Shown here piece after piece: positions 8,036 to 15,874 of a stretch of 26,354 nt of DNA (its first letter is position 1; each line of letters opens with the position of its first letter). Made by a program: the position numbers and the translations under genes. A model generated the notes under the pieces. The model did no database searches. It saw only the letters and a list, made by a program, of their open reading frames with translations, and had not been told where the DNA came from. Source of the DNA: CAYRHS01 sp964424125 (GTDB lineage: Bacteria; Actinomycetota; Acidimicrobiia; IMCC26256; JAOSJL01); assembly GCA_964424125.1 (NCBI GenBank), contig CAYRHS010000022.1, positions 1 through 26,354 on the forward strand, in the 5' to 3' direction.

Positions 8036-9199
8036 TCAGCTGGGGAAGACGGCGAGGCTGGCCGTGAAGCCGTGGAGGAAGTTGCGACCGCCGACGGGTC
8101 CGATCTCGCCGGCGCAGAAGCACCCCGCGAGGGGAAGCGGCCCGAGCAGCCGGTCGACCGTGCCCGCATCGTGGTCCGGGACGTGGAAGAGGTTGCGCCC
8201 GCGGCCGTTGCACGTGAAGAGCAGCGCGCCCCCTGCCCGGTCGACGTTCGCCACCATCTCACGCAGGTCTTCGTCGGCCGCGACCGCGTCACGGACGTGG
8301 AACTGGACCGTCCGGCCGACCTCGACGATGTCGCCGATCGCCAGCGAGCCCTTGGCCGCGTCGACACCGACGACGTTGCGTACGAGGAAGTCACCGCGCT
8401 CGAACTCGTCCCGCTGCTCGTCCACGACGATCCCGAGGTGGAGCCCGCGGCGGAGGAGCTCGCGGTCGCGCTCGGAGGAGGCCTCGGCGGTCTCGCGCAG
8501 GCGCGCGAGTGCCGGGCGGCTGCCCAGCTCGACGATTACGTTCCCTTCGGCCGCCGTGACCACCAGCGGCTCGCCCACGGGGCGGCAGCCCTGTGAGACC
8601 ACCGTGCGGACCTCGGCTCCGGAGACGAACGCCCCGACTGCTCCTTCGTGGCGGATCTCGTCATCCAGCGCGAGGCGGTTCCCGCCCCGGGTCCGACCCG
8701 CCGACGCGAGCCCTCCCACGACCGAGAGCTCCGGCGCGACTCCTTCTTCGGCGAGTGCGCCGAGGAAGGAGTCGGCGGGGAAGGAGAAGGGGTCGGCGAA
8801 CAAGAGCAGCGTCTCGCCCCGGGCGCCGGCTGCGGGGGCGTCCTCGGGCCAGCCGGCGATGGCCAGACCACGGGACCCGCTCGTGAGCTGGAGGCCGACC
8901 GGCTTCACGGTGCTCTCCGGGAGCCGGGCCGCGAACGCGGCCAGCGCGGGCTCATCCTCGACCTCACGCGGTCCGCCGATGATCGACGAGGCGCTCTGCG
9001 CGAGCAGGGTGCCCGGGTCGAGGACCTCGCGGACGGAGGCGACGATGTCGTCGAACGCCCCGAGGTGATGAGGCGACGCGAAGCAGCACAGCAGGTCGGG
9101 ATCGTCGTCCCCGAGGGCATCGAGGAGCTCGCCCGCGACCTCACCGGCCGCGACCGCGGGCAGGGGATGACGGGACAACCCGGAGGCGAAGCGGTTCAC
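8036..9199 (-). CDS. FIST N- and C-domain sensory protein
   Basis: A 387-residue protein with an N-terminal FIST domain (roughly residues 1-215, including LLCCFASPHHLGAFDDIVAS and SVVGGLASAGR) and a C-terminal FIST_C domain (roughly 220-365, including GALLFTCNGRGRNLF and GCFCAGEIGPVGG). FIST domains are thought to bind small ligands in signal transduction, and stand-alone proteins of this type have no known reaction. No kinase, methyl-acceptor or DNA-binding domain is attached, and no signal peptide is seen, so a cytoplasmic ligand-binding role is likely. The GTG start overlaps the stop of the MarR gene as GTGA, so the two are co-translated and probably act together. The ligand is unknown. 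Confidence 0.85.
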   Translation of the reverse strand: MNRFASGLSRHPLPAVAAGEVAGELLDALGDDDPDLLCCFASPHHLGAFDDIVASVREVLDPGTLLAQSASSIIGGPREVEDEPALAAFAARLPESTVKPVGLQLTSGSRGLAIAGWPEDAPAAGARGETLLLFADPFSFPADSFLGALAEEGVAPELSVVGGLASAGRTRGGNRLALDDEIRHEGAVGAFVSGAEVRTVVSQGCRPVGEPLVVTAAEGNVIVELGSRPALARLRETAEASSERDRELLRRGLHLGIVVDEQRDEFERGDFLVRNVVGVDAAKGSLAIGDIVEVGRTVQFHVRDAVAADEDLREMVANVDRAGGALLFTCNGRGRNLFHVPDHDAGTVDRLLGPLPLAGCFCAGEIGPVGGRNFLHGFTASLAVFPS

Positions 9200-9675
9200 G
9201 AGACGAGCGTACCGGTCGCGGGCAGCGCCTCCGACGCAGCCACGAGCCGCTCGAGCACGCCCAGCAGCACGTCGCGGTCGGACTCCGCGAGGCCGCTCAG
9301 CGCGAGCGCGAGGCGCGTCGGATCGAGGAGGCGATCCTCAGCGGCGCGGCGCATTCCCGCTGCGGTGGGACGGATCACCACCCGGCGACCGTCATCGCCC
9401 GCCCGGGTGCGGCGCAGCAGTCGCCGCCGGACGAGGTCACCGACCATCACCGACGCCGTGCTCTTCGGCAGACCGAGCGCGCGGGCGAGCTCGGTCAGCC
9501 CCGGTCCGCCCGCGCTCCGTCGGACGAGCTGACGTTGCGTGGGGGAGAGCTCCGGGTCGCCCACGGGCGCCAGCGACCGCAGCAACCGGCGCAGGCCCCC
9601 CTCCAGACGGTCGGCGTCGTCGAGTCCACGCCGTACGGTCTCGCCGGGAGATCGTTCCGCCTCTGAACCGTTCAT
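9196..9675 (-). CDS. MarR-family transcriptional regulator
   Basis: A 159-residue winged-helix regulator. The helix-turn-helix is GLTELARALGLPKSTASVMV, followed by DLVRRRLLRRTRAGDDGRRV, which gives the wing with its usual Asp-Gly-Arg-Arg tip. The flanking helices that form the dimer interface are present at both ends. The open frame extends upstream, but the ATG at 9675 is preferred because the protein then has normal MarR length. A TACGAT hexamer lies 10 bases before it, and a 17-base palindrome overlaps the start codon. The stop overlaps the FIST gene start by four bases. It is divergent from the acyl-CoA ligase operon, the classic layout for a MarR regulator and its target. Confidence 0.9.
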   Translation of the reverse strand: MNGSEAERSPGETVRRGLDDADRLEGGLRRLLRSLAPVGDPELSPTQRQLVRRSAGGPGLTELARALGLPKSTASVMVGDLVRRRLLRRTRAGDDGRRVVIRPTAAGMRRAAEDRLLDPTRLALALSGLAESDRDVLLGVLERLVAASEALPATGTLVS

Positions 9676-9685
9676 TTCGTGAACG
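9669..9685. promoter_or_regulatory. palindromic operator candidate at the marR start
   Basis: CGTTCA-TTTCG-TGAACG is a perfect inverted repeat with 6-base arms and a 5-base spacer, covering the MarR start codon and the predicted transcription start. Size and position fit a MarR-dimer operator for autorepression. A second small palindrome, ACGATCGT, overlaps its right edge at 9683-9690. Confidence 0.55.
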
Positions 9686-9691
9686 ATCGTA
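9686..9691 (-). promoter_or_regulatory. -10 hexamer TACGAT of marR-FIST operon
   Basis: On the minus strand TACGAT is followed by 10 bases and the MarR ATG. Adjacent to the palindrome at 9669-9685, so a bound repressor would cover the transcription start. Confidence 0.45.
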
Positions 9692-9750
9692 GGGGCGGAC
9701 GTCGCGGCCGGGGGCGATCCCGGCGCCCGGGCGGATCGGTCCCCGCCGCC

Positions 9751-9756
9751 TAGGCT
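9751..9756 (+). promoter_or_regulatory. -10 hexamer TAGGCT of the acyl-CoA ligase operon
   Basis: CCTAGGCT lies 19 bases upstream of the ATG at 9776. The short leader contains GGGAGGGGGA directly before the start. It is separated by about 60 bases from the divergent marR promoter. Confidence 0.45.
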
Positions 9757-9775
9757 CGGCCGCCCGGGAGGGGGA

Positions 9776-11350
9776 ATGGCGGAAAGCGGCGCAGCGGTCG
9801 ACTCACTCACGGCGGTCGCGACCGCGGCACCCGGGTCCCTCGCCACGATCGAGGACCCCGCGCCCGGAGGGGGCGAAGCCCGCACGATCAGCTTCGCCGG
9901 CCTGGAACGTGCCGCCGTCCGGCTCGCGACGGGCTTGCTGGGCCACGGCGCCGAGCCCGATGATCGGCTGGTCTGGTGTGGACCCAACTCGCCCGAGATC
10001 CTGACCGTGGTCCACGCGGCCCGGAAGGCGGGTCTCGTCGCGGTCCCGCTCTCGTACCGCTTCACCGGCGCGGAGATGCACCACGTGCTGAGCAACTCCG
10101 GCGCCCGGGTCGTGGTCGTCGACGCGGAGCAGGCACCGCAGATCGCCGGGCTGCTCCCGGAGCTCCCGGACGTGGATGACGTGGTCGTCTTCGGCGGCGA
10201 GCCTCCAGACGGCTGCCGGCCGTGGGACGACGTGCTCGAGGCCGCACCCGAGGCCGAGCTGCCCGGAGCGGCGACCGAGGCGGGGGCGACGATGATCTAC
10301 ACGTCGGGTACGACCGGCAAGCCCAAAGGTGCGGTCCGAACACGCACCGATCGTGACATCGTGCTGGCGATGTTGGACCAGCTCGGCCTGCTCGAAGCCG
10401 ACCACGTCCATCTCACGACCGGGCCCCTCTACCACTCCGGTCCGCTGGCCTTCGCGTTACTCTCGCACACGATGGGCCGCTCCGTGGTCGTGATGCGGCA
10501 CTTCGACGCCCGCGAGTGGCTCCGCCTGGTGGCCCGCCATCGCGTCACCAACACCTTCTCGGCGCCGACGCAGCTCAAGCGGATCGTGTCCCTGCCCGAC
10601 GACGTACTCGCGGCCGCGGACCTCTCGAGCATGCGCTGCCTGATCGCGAACGCGGCCCCGGTGCCCTACTCCCTCAAGCAGGAGATCGCCGCCAAGCTCG
10701 GCATCGGATTCCTCTACGAGGTGTACGGCTCGACCGAGCTCGGGGTCACGACGATCCTCCAGCCCGAGGACCAGCTCCGGAAGCCGGGCTCCTGCGGGCG
10801 GCCGTACGGCTCGATCGAGGTTCGCATCGTCGGCGACGACGGTCGCGAGGCCCCGGTCGGAGAACCCGGTGAGCTGTTCATCCGTACCGGGCTCGCGATC
10901 GACGCGTACCACCGCACCGACGCGCAGCTGGCCTCGCACGGCGCCGCCCACGAGGGCTGGCGCTCGGTCGGTGACCTCGCGTACGTGGACGAGGAGGGCT
11001 ACGTCCACATCTGCGACCGTCGCACCGACTTGATCATCTCGGGTGGGATGAACGTCTACCCGGCCGAGGTGGAGGCGGTCCTCCACGAACATCCCGCCGT
11101 GCTCGATGTCGCGGTCATCGGCATCCCCGACGACGAGTGGGGCGAGCGGGTACATGCGGTCGTGCAGCCGAGACCGGGGAAGCGGGTCGACATCCACGGG
11201 CTCGACGCCTTCGCCCGAGGCCGCCTCGCAGGCTTCAAGCGACCGCGCAGCTTCGAGGTGCGCGAGGAGCTGCCTCGCACCGAGTCCGGCAAGCTCCTGA
11301 AGCGACTGCTGCGCGCCGAGCATCGCCCCGCTCCGGAGCCGGGGCCGTGA
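9776..11350 (+). CDS. AMP-forming fatty acyl-CoA ligase (FadD-like)
   Basis: Member of the ANL adenylating superfamily. It activates a carboxylic acid to an acyl-adenylate and then to an acyl-CoA. Motifs in order are the phosphate loop MIYTSGTTGKPKG (about residues 172-184), YEVYGSTELGVTT (adenine and magnesium site), SVGDLAYVDEEGYVHICDR, then DLIISGGMNVYPAEVEAVL at the hinge, and the C-terminal PRTESGKLLKR with the catalytic lysine. At 524 residues it is full length. The chain length or aromatic nature of the acid cannot be read from sequence. The ATG at 9776 is supported by GGGAGGGGGA just upstream. It overlaps the next gene by four bases. Confidence 0.92.
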   Translation: MAESGAAVDSLTAVATAAPGSLATIEDPAPGGGEARTISFAGLERAAVRLATGLLGHGAEPDDRLVWCGPNSPEILTVVHAARKAGLVAVPLSYRFTGAEMHHVLSNSGARVVVVDAEQAPQIAGLLPELPDVDDVVVFGGEPPDGCRPWDDVLEAAPEAELPGAATEAGATMIYTSGTTGKPKGAVRTRTDRDIVLAMLDQLGLLEADHVHLTTGPLYHSGPLAFALLSHTMGRSVVVMRHFDAREWLRLVARHRVTNTFSAPTQLKRIVSLPDDVLAAADLSSMRCLIANAAPVPYSLKQEIAAKLGIGFLYEVYGSTELGVTTILQPEDQLRKPGSCGRPYGSIEVRIVGDDGREAPVGEPGELFIRTGLAIDAYHRTDAQLASHGAAHEGWRSVGDLAYVDEEGYVHICDRRTDLIISGGMNVYPAEVEAVLHEHPAVLDVAVIGIPDDEWGERVHAVVQPRPGKRVDIHGLDAFARGRLAGFKRPRSFEVREELPRTESGKLLKRLLRAEHRPAPEPGP

Positions 11351-13524
11351 CGGGAGAGAGCCGCACCCTGGCGGAGGACCGATCGGCGGAGCTCGTCGAA
11401 GCGGCCGGCGTGCCGGTGGTGGAGCGGCGCGTCGCGGCCGACGCGGAGGAGGCGGTCGATGCCGCGGTCGCGCTCGGGTTCCCGGTCGTCGTGAAGCTCT
11501 GTGGGGACGGCATCGCTCACAAGTCGGAGCGCGGGCTCGTCCGCCTCCGACTCCGCGACGCCGAGGAGGTTCGCCGTGCGGCTGCCGAGCTCCTGGCGGC
11601 CGCGACGCCGGGAGACGCTGACGTGCGCCTGCTGGTGGCGCCGATGCTCTCCGGGACCCGGGAGCTGGTCGCGGGCCTCGAGCGCGATCCGCACTTCGGT
11701 CCGGTCGTGATGCTGGGCATCGGTGGCGTGCTCGCCGAGGCGGTCGACGACGTGACGTTCCGGCTCGCCCCTCTGGACCGGGACGAGGCGGTGAGGATGC
11801 CCTCGGACCTGGAGCACCGCGACCTGCTCGGACCGATCCGGGGCGAGCCCGGTGTCGATTCCGCCGCGCTCGCCGACACGCTCGTCGCGCTCTCGCGCCT
11901 CGGCACGGAGCATCCGGAGATCCGCAGCGTCGACTGCAACCCCCTGGTGGTGGTCGACGGGCACCCCATCGCGGTGGACGTCCTCGTCGAGGTGGCGCCG
12001 GACGAGCCGGCTCCCACGGCGCCGACAGAACGGCCGCGGGTGCGGGCCGAAGGCGACCGCCACCGCCTCGCCCCCTTGTTCGAACCCCGGGGCGTCGTCG
12101 TGGCGGGGGCCTCCTCACACCCCGGCAAGTTCGGATTCGTCGCCCTCCACAACATCCTCCGCGGCGGGTACCGCGGTCCCGTCTTCGCGATCAATCGGGA
12201 CGGTGCGCCGGTGCTCGGCCTGGACGCGTTGCGGACGCCGGACGAGCTTCCCGTCGGTGCGGCGGACCTCGTCGTCGTCTGCACGCCCCCGGACGCGAAC
12301 CTCGAGATTCTCCGGGCGTGCGCGCGGCGGAAGGTCCGTGCGGCGTTCGTGGCGTCCGGTGGCTACGGCGAGGCGGGAGGGGACGGACCCGCCCGCGAGC
12401 AGGCACTGGTCCACACCGCGGCCGAGCTCGACCTGCTGCTCGCCGGTCCCAACGGGCAAGGCCTCGCCTCGACCCCCGTCTCGCTCTGCGCGCAGATCGT
12501 GGCGCCCGTCCCACCGCGGGGGCATGTCGCGGTGGCCAGCCAGTCCGGGAACCTCGTCTCCACCTTCGAGAACCTGGCCGGCCATTCCGGCGTCGGCATC
12601 AGCCGTGCGGTATCCGCGGGGAACGCCGCGGTGCTCGACGTCGCCGACTACCTGGACTACTTCGGGGCCGATCCCGAGACCCGCGTCGCCATTGCGTACG
12701 TCGAGGACACCTCGGCGGGTCGACGGCTCGCGGACGAGCTCGACGACGTGACCGCGGAGAAGCCCGTCGTCGTCCTCCAGGGGGGCACGACGGGGGGAGG
12801 TAGGTGCGCGGCCGCCTCGCACACGGGCGCGCTCGCGACCGAGGCGGCCGTGCTGCGTGGCGTTCTCCGGCAGGTCAACGCGACGCCCACCGCGACCGTC
12901 CACGAGGCATTCGACGCCGCGGCGACGTTCGCGACCCAGCCACTCCCGCGTGGTCCCCGGACCGCGGTGCTCACCACGGTCGGCGGGTGGGGGGTGCTCA
13001 GTGCGGACGCGATCGTCCGCAGCGAGCTCGAGCTCGCCGCCCTCCCGGCCGAGCTCCGAGAAGCCCTCGACGCCGAACTGCCGCCGCGCTGGAGTCGCAA
13101 CAACCCCGTCGATCTCGCCGGAGGCGAGACCCGCGACACCGTGGCCCGGGTGCTCGAGCTGCTCGCCGAGCACCCGGCGATCGACGCGATCCTGCTGCTC
13201 GGGCTGGGTGTCCAGTCGAACGAGGCGCACCTCCTGCGCACCGGACCGTTCTACGAGGAACACGGGCTGCACCGGATCGTCGAGTACCACGAACGCCAGG
13301 ACGCCCGCGTCGCGCGCGCCGCGGCCGAGGCCTCTACCCGAATGGGCAAGCCCGTCCTCGTCGCCACCGAGCTCGCGACGACGGCGCCCGAGAACCCCGG
13401 ACCCGATACGGTGCGCGCCACCGGCCGGTACTGCTACCCGTCGGCCGACCGCGCGATCCGGGCCCTGGAGCACGCGTGGCGCTACGCGCGAGCGCGTGCG
13501 CGCACCACCCCGACGATGTCGTGA
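11347..13524 (+). CDS. NDP-forming acyl-CoA synthetase, ATP-grasp domain first
   Basis: A 725-residue protein of the acetate-CoA ligase (ADP-forming)/Pat family. It interconverts acyl-CoA, NDP and phosphate with acid, CoA and NTP. The ATP-grasp half comes first (about residues 1-220): FPVVVKLCGDGIAHKSERG with H58, then GPVVMLGIGGVLAEAVDDV, then SVDCNPLVV. It is followed by a CoA-binding Rossmann domain (GVVVAGASSHPGKFGFVALH, from about residue 248) and the succinyl-CoA ligase-like domains, with the phosphorylated histidine H492 in AASHTGALATE. The more familiar bacterial order is CoA-binding first and ATP-grasp last. No acetyltransferase domain is present. The GTG start at 11347 overlaps the stop of the AMP-forming ligase as GTGA. 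The acid substrate is unknown. Confidence 0.88.
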   Translation: MTGESRTLAEDRSAELVEAAGVPVVERRVAADAEEAVDAAVALGFPVVVKLCGDGIAHKSERGLVRLRLRDAEEVRRAAAELLAAATPGDADVRLLVAPMLSGTRELVAGLERDPHFGPVVMLGIGGVLAEAVDDVTFRLAPLDRDEAVRMPSDLEHRDLLGPIRGEPGVDSAALADTLVALSRLGTEHPEIRSVDCNPLVVVDGHPIAVDVLVEVAPDEPAPTAPTERPRVRAEGDRHRLAPLFEPRGVVVAGASSHPGKFGFVALHNILRGGYRGPVFAINRDGAPVLGLDALRTPDELPVGAADLVVVCTPPDANLEILRACARRKVRAAFVASGGYGEAGGDGPAREQALVHTAAELDLLLAGPNGQGLASTPVSLCAQIVAPVPPRGHVAVASQSGNLVSTFENLAGHSGVGISRAVSAGNAAVLDVADYLDYFGADPETRVAIAYVEDTSAGRRLADELDDVTAEKPVVVLQGGTTGGGRCAAASHTGALATEAAVLRGVLRQVNATPTATVHEAFDAAATFATQPLPRGPRTAVLTTVGGWGVLSADAIVRSELELAALPAELREALDAELPPRWSRNNPVDLAGGETRDTVARVLELLAEHPAIDAILLLGLGVQSNEAHLLRTGPFYEEHGLHRIVEYHERQDARVARAAAEASTRMGKPVLVATELATTAPENPGPDTVRATGRYCYPSADRAIRALEHAWRYARARARTTPTMS

Positions 13525-13531
13525 CCGCTCC

Positions 13532-14935
13532 GTGACGAACCGACTCGGCGTCTGGATCCTGGTCGTCGTCCTCCTGATCGGGGCCGTGGTCGCCGGCGCG
13601 CTCGCGCTCCGAGACGACCGGGCTCCGGCTCCGACGTCGGAGGCGACGTCGGAGCCGGGTCTCGCCACCCCCCTGTGGTCGGTGCGGCGATTCCCGGGGG
13701 TCGCTCGAGAAGAGCTCGGCGCGGCCCGACTGGACTTCGAGCTCGCGCTCCTGCTCGGCGACGTGGAATCCTGCGTCGTGGTCGACGAGTCCGACCGCAC
13801 CCTCGTCGCGCAGGGAGCCGGGACCGCTCTGATCCCCGCGTCTGCGGCCAAGCTCGCGACCGGCTTGGGCGCGCTCGCCGTGCTCGGACCCGACCATCGC
13901 TTCGCGACCAGCTCCGTCGCCGCGGCACCACCCGCCCATGGTGAGGTCGCCGCGCTGTACCTGGTGGGCGGGGGCGACCCGCTGCTCGCCACCCCCGAGT
14001 ACCAGGCGTTCCTCGCGGGAGATCCGCGCTGGCGCGACCACCCGACCACGTCCCTCGCCGAGCTCGCCGACGAGATCGTGGCCGCGGGCGTGCAATCCGT
14101 GCCCGGCGGCGTGGTGGGCGACGACAGCCACCAGGAAACCGTCCGCTTCCTCCCCGGATGGGAGTCCGACTACGCGGCCCAGGGGCAGGTCGGGCCGCTC
14201 GGTGCCCTCACGGTCAACCATGGCTACGCGTCGTGGGAAGGCGGCAACGTGCCGGTCGCCGATCCCGCCCTCCACGCCGCGCAACAGCTCACGGGGCTGC
14301 TCGAGGCTCGCGGCGTCGAGGTCGGTTCCGCGGGAACGGGCACGGCACCCCCGGACGCGACGACCATCGCCGCGATCCAGTCCCCACCGCTCGCCGAGAT
14401 CGTCGCGGGCATGGAACGTGCGAGCGACAACCTCGCCTCCGAGGTGCTGCTGCGCGAGATCGGCCTCGCGGCGCGCGGGGAGGCGACGACCACCGCGGGG
14501 GCCGAGGTCGTGTCGGACACGCTCGGAGAGCTCGGCGTGGACCCGATCCCCACGATCGTCGACGGCTCGGGCCTGGATCGGGCCGACCGCACCACGTGCG
14601 AGGCGTTGCTCGACGAGCTCGATGCCACGGGGAACGCCGAGCTCCGCGCGGTGGACGAGGGCCTCGCGGTCGCGGGGGTCAGCGGCACCCTCGCCGAGCG
14701 ACTCCGCGGCACCGAGCTCGAGGGCCGACTTCGGGCGAAGACGGGCACCCTGAGCGGTGTGACCGCCCTGGTGGGATTCCTCACGACACCGGAAGGCCGG
14801 GAGCTCGAGTTCGCGTTCCTGGCCAACGACGCCTTCTCCGAGGACGAAGGTGACGCGATCGCGGACGAGGTGGCCACGCGCCTCGCTGTGTACCCGGACG
14901 CGCCGCCGGCGGACGAGCTCGTCCCCGCGCCCTGA
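13532..14935 (+). CDS. dacB: PBP4-type D-alanyl-D-alanine carboxypeptidase/endopeptidase
   Basis: Class C penicillin-binding protein that trims or cleaves peptidoglycan peptides outside the membrane. All three active-site motifs are present: SAAK (S104 to K107), SDN (298-300) and KTG (403-405). The N-terminus VTNRLGVWILVVVLLIGAVV is a hydrophobic signal anchor. It is followed by an Ala/Pro/Ser/Glu-rich linker to about residue 45. At 467 residues it matches the DacB/S13 peptidase family. The GTG at 13532 lies 7 bases after the acyl-CoA synthetase stop. The open frame extends far upstream, but only as a shadow of that gene. It may be the distal gene of the ligase operon or use its own weak promoter. 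Confidence 0.92.
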   Translation: MTNRLGVWILVVVLLIGAVVAGALALRDDRAPAPTSEATSEPGLATPLWSVRRFPGVAREELGAARLDFELALLLGDVESCVVVDESDRTLVAQGAGTALIPASAAKLATGLGALAVLGPDHRFATSSVAAAPPAHGEVAALYLVGGGDPLLATPEYQAFLAGDPRWRDHPTTSLAELADEIVAAGVQSVPGGVVGDDSHQETVRFLPGWESDYAAQGQVGPLGALTVNHGYASWEGGNVPVADPALHAAQQLTGLLEARGVEVGSAGTGTAPPDATTIAAIQSPPLAEIVAGMERASDNLASEVLLREIGLAARGEATTTAGAEVVSDTLGELGVDPIPTIVDGSGLDRADRTTCEALLDELDATGNAELRAVDEGLAVAGVSGTLAERLRGTELEGRLRAKTGTLSGVTALVGFLTTPEGRELEFAFLANDAFSEDEGDAIADEVATRLAVYPDAPPADELVPAP

Positions 14936-14950
14936 CCCTCGCTGGGTTCC

Positions 14951-14979
14951 TTGCGTGGTATCCATCTGCAGACCACAAT
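14951..14979 (+). promoter_or_regulatory. candidate promoter TTGCGT-17-CACAAT
   Basis: TTGCGT at 14951-14956 and CACAAT at 14974-14979 are 17 bases apart, in the only sizeable gap (66 bases) between dacB and the small membrane gene. A start near 14986 would leave a leader of about 16 bases holding the GGGAGG ribosome binding site. Confidence 0.4.
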
Positions 14980-15001
14980 CGGCCGCTCGGCGGGAGGTTC
15001 C

Positions 15002-15391
15002 ATGGCAGACGCAGCAGGCGGCGAGACCGGTACGAAGCGGCCCGCGCTCCCGTTCCGCGCGTCTCCCGAGAAGTCGACGAAGCAGGTCGTCGCGGAGCTG
15101 TGGGAGCTGCTGGTCGCATACCTGCGCCAGGAGACGGTCGTCCCGATCCAGCGCCTGGGGCGCTACGTCGCGTTCGGGGCGTTGGGCTCGTTCCTCCTCG
15201 GCCTCGGCGTCGTGTTCCTCACCCTCGCCGCGTTGCGGGCGCTCCAGACGGAGACCGGCACGACGTTCACCGGGAACTGGACGTGGGCGCCCTACGGGAT
15301 CGTCGTCGTCGTGCTCGCGCTCGGCGCGGCCCTCACCTGGAAGGCTCGTGGCGCCCGGCCGCGCCCGACCGACGAGAAGGGGAAGCAGTGA
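15002..15391 (+). CDS. small two-helix membrane protein, phage-holin-family (actinobacterial type)
   Basis: A 129-residue protein. A charged N-terminal half (residues 1-55) is followed by two membrane segments: VAFGALGSFLLGLGVVFLTL and APYGIVVVVLALGAALTW. The tail is basic and polar. The pattern resembles the phage holin family III/Actinobacteria holin-like group that is common on actinobacterial chromosomes without any phage. The function there is unknown, and no endolysin or other phage gene is nearby. The ATG at 15002 is supported by GGGAGG five bases upstream, better than a GTG-type start at 14951. The stop overlaps the next gene as GTGA. Confidence 0.7.
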   Translation: MADAAGGETGTKRPALPFRASPEKSTKQVVAELWELLVAYLRQETVVPIQRLGRYVAFGALGSFLLGLGVVFLTLAALRALQTETGTTFTGNWTWAPYGIVVVVLALGAALTWKARGARPRPTDEKGKQ

Positions 15392-15609
15392 GCAGCTCGA
15401 CAGCGCCCTCCCGGCCGATCACCAAGGAAGACCTGCAGGCCAAGTTCGCCGAGCTGCAGGGGAGCGCAGGGGAGCAGGTCGACCAGGCCCAGTCGGCGGT
15501 CGCGCTCGCGGCGGTGGCCACCGTCGGTGCGCTCATCGTCGCCGCCTTTCTGCTCGGGCGGCGTCGCGGGCGCAAGAAGCAGACCGTCGTCGAGATCCGC
15601 AGGGTCTGA
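15388..15609 (+). CDS. small single-pass membrane protein, unknown
   Basis: A 73-residue protein not recognised. It has a polar N-terminal part (ITKEDLQAKFAELQGSAGEQ) predicted to be helical. One membrane segment, AVALAAVATVGALIVAAFLL, is followed by a strongly basic end (GRRRGRKKQ) that would stay in the cytoplasm. The GTG start overlaps the stop of the holin-like gene by four bases (GTGA), and this, plus the codon use of the frame, supports a real gene. It is probably part of a three-gene membrane unit with its neighbours. Confidence 0.7.
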   Translation: MSSSTAPSRPITKEDLQAKFAELQGSAGEQVDQAQSAVALAAVATVGALIVAAFLLGRRRGRKKQTVVEIRRV

Positions 15610-15612
15610 CCC

Positions 15613-15810
15613 GTGGACCTCGTCGAGCGGGCGGCGACGCTCGGCATGCGGCGCGGGATGCGCGGCTCGCGGCCGTGGCTGTGGGTCGGGGTCGTCGCCA
15701 CCGGTGTCCGGCTCCTGCGGTGGCTGGCGCGACCCAAGCCCGACGTCGTCTACCGGGCGGTCCTCGAACCTGGGCAGGGTCTCGAGATCTCCACCCGCGC
15801 TCCCCGCTGA
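15613..15810 (+). CDS. small basic membrane-associated protein, unknown
   Basis: A 65-residue protein with a basic N-terminal half (MRRGMRGSRPWLW), a short hydrophobic stretch (WLWVGVVATGVRLLRWLA) and a polar C-terminus. The GTG start at 15613 is 3 bases after the previous stop, which suggests co-translation. No family recognised. It could be a short membrane accessory to the two preceding genes. Confidence 0.6.
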   Translation: MDLVERAATLGMRRGMRGSRPWLWVGVVATGVRLLRWLARPKPDVVYRAVLEPGQGLEISTRAPR

Positions 15811-15874
15811 GCGCGCACCCTTCGGCCCCTCGCGGGCCCGTGGGCGTGCCGAGCCGGCAAGGACAGGGGACAGG

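Noticed and set aside
8003..9744. Shared 13-base string CGGATCGGTCCCC upstream of tkt (8003-8015, minus) and of the acyl-CoA ligase (9732-9744, plus)
   Set aside because: The distance to the TAGGCT hexamer differs (18 versus 6 bases), and 13-base matches by chance are expected in 26 kb of GC-rich DNA.
12115..14049. Open frame of 644 codons on the minus strand
   Set aside because: It spans parts of the acyl-CoA synthetase and PBP4 genes, both with full conserved motifs on the plus strand, and its product is Arg/Gly/Asp-rich with no domain.
15002..15391. Prophage remnant suggested by the holin-family protein
   Set aside because: No other phage gene, integrase, attachment repeat or change in base composition is nearby. 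The family is common on actinobacterial chromosomes.
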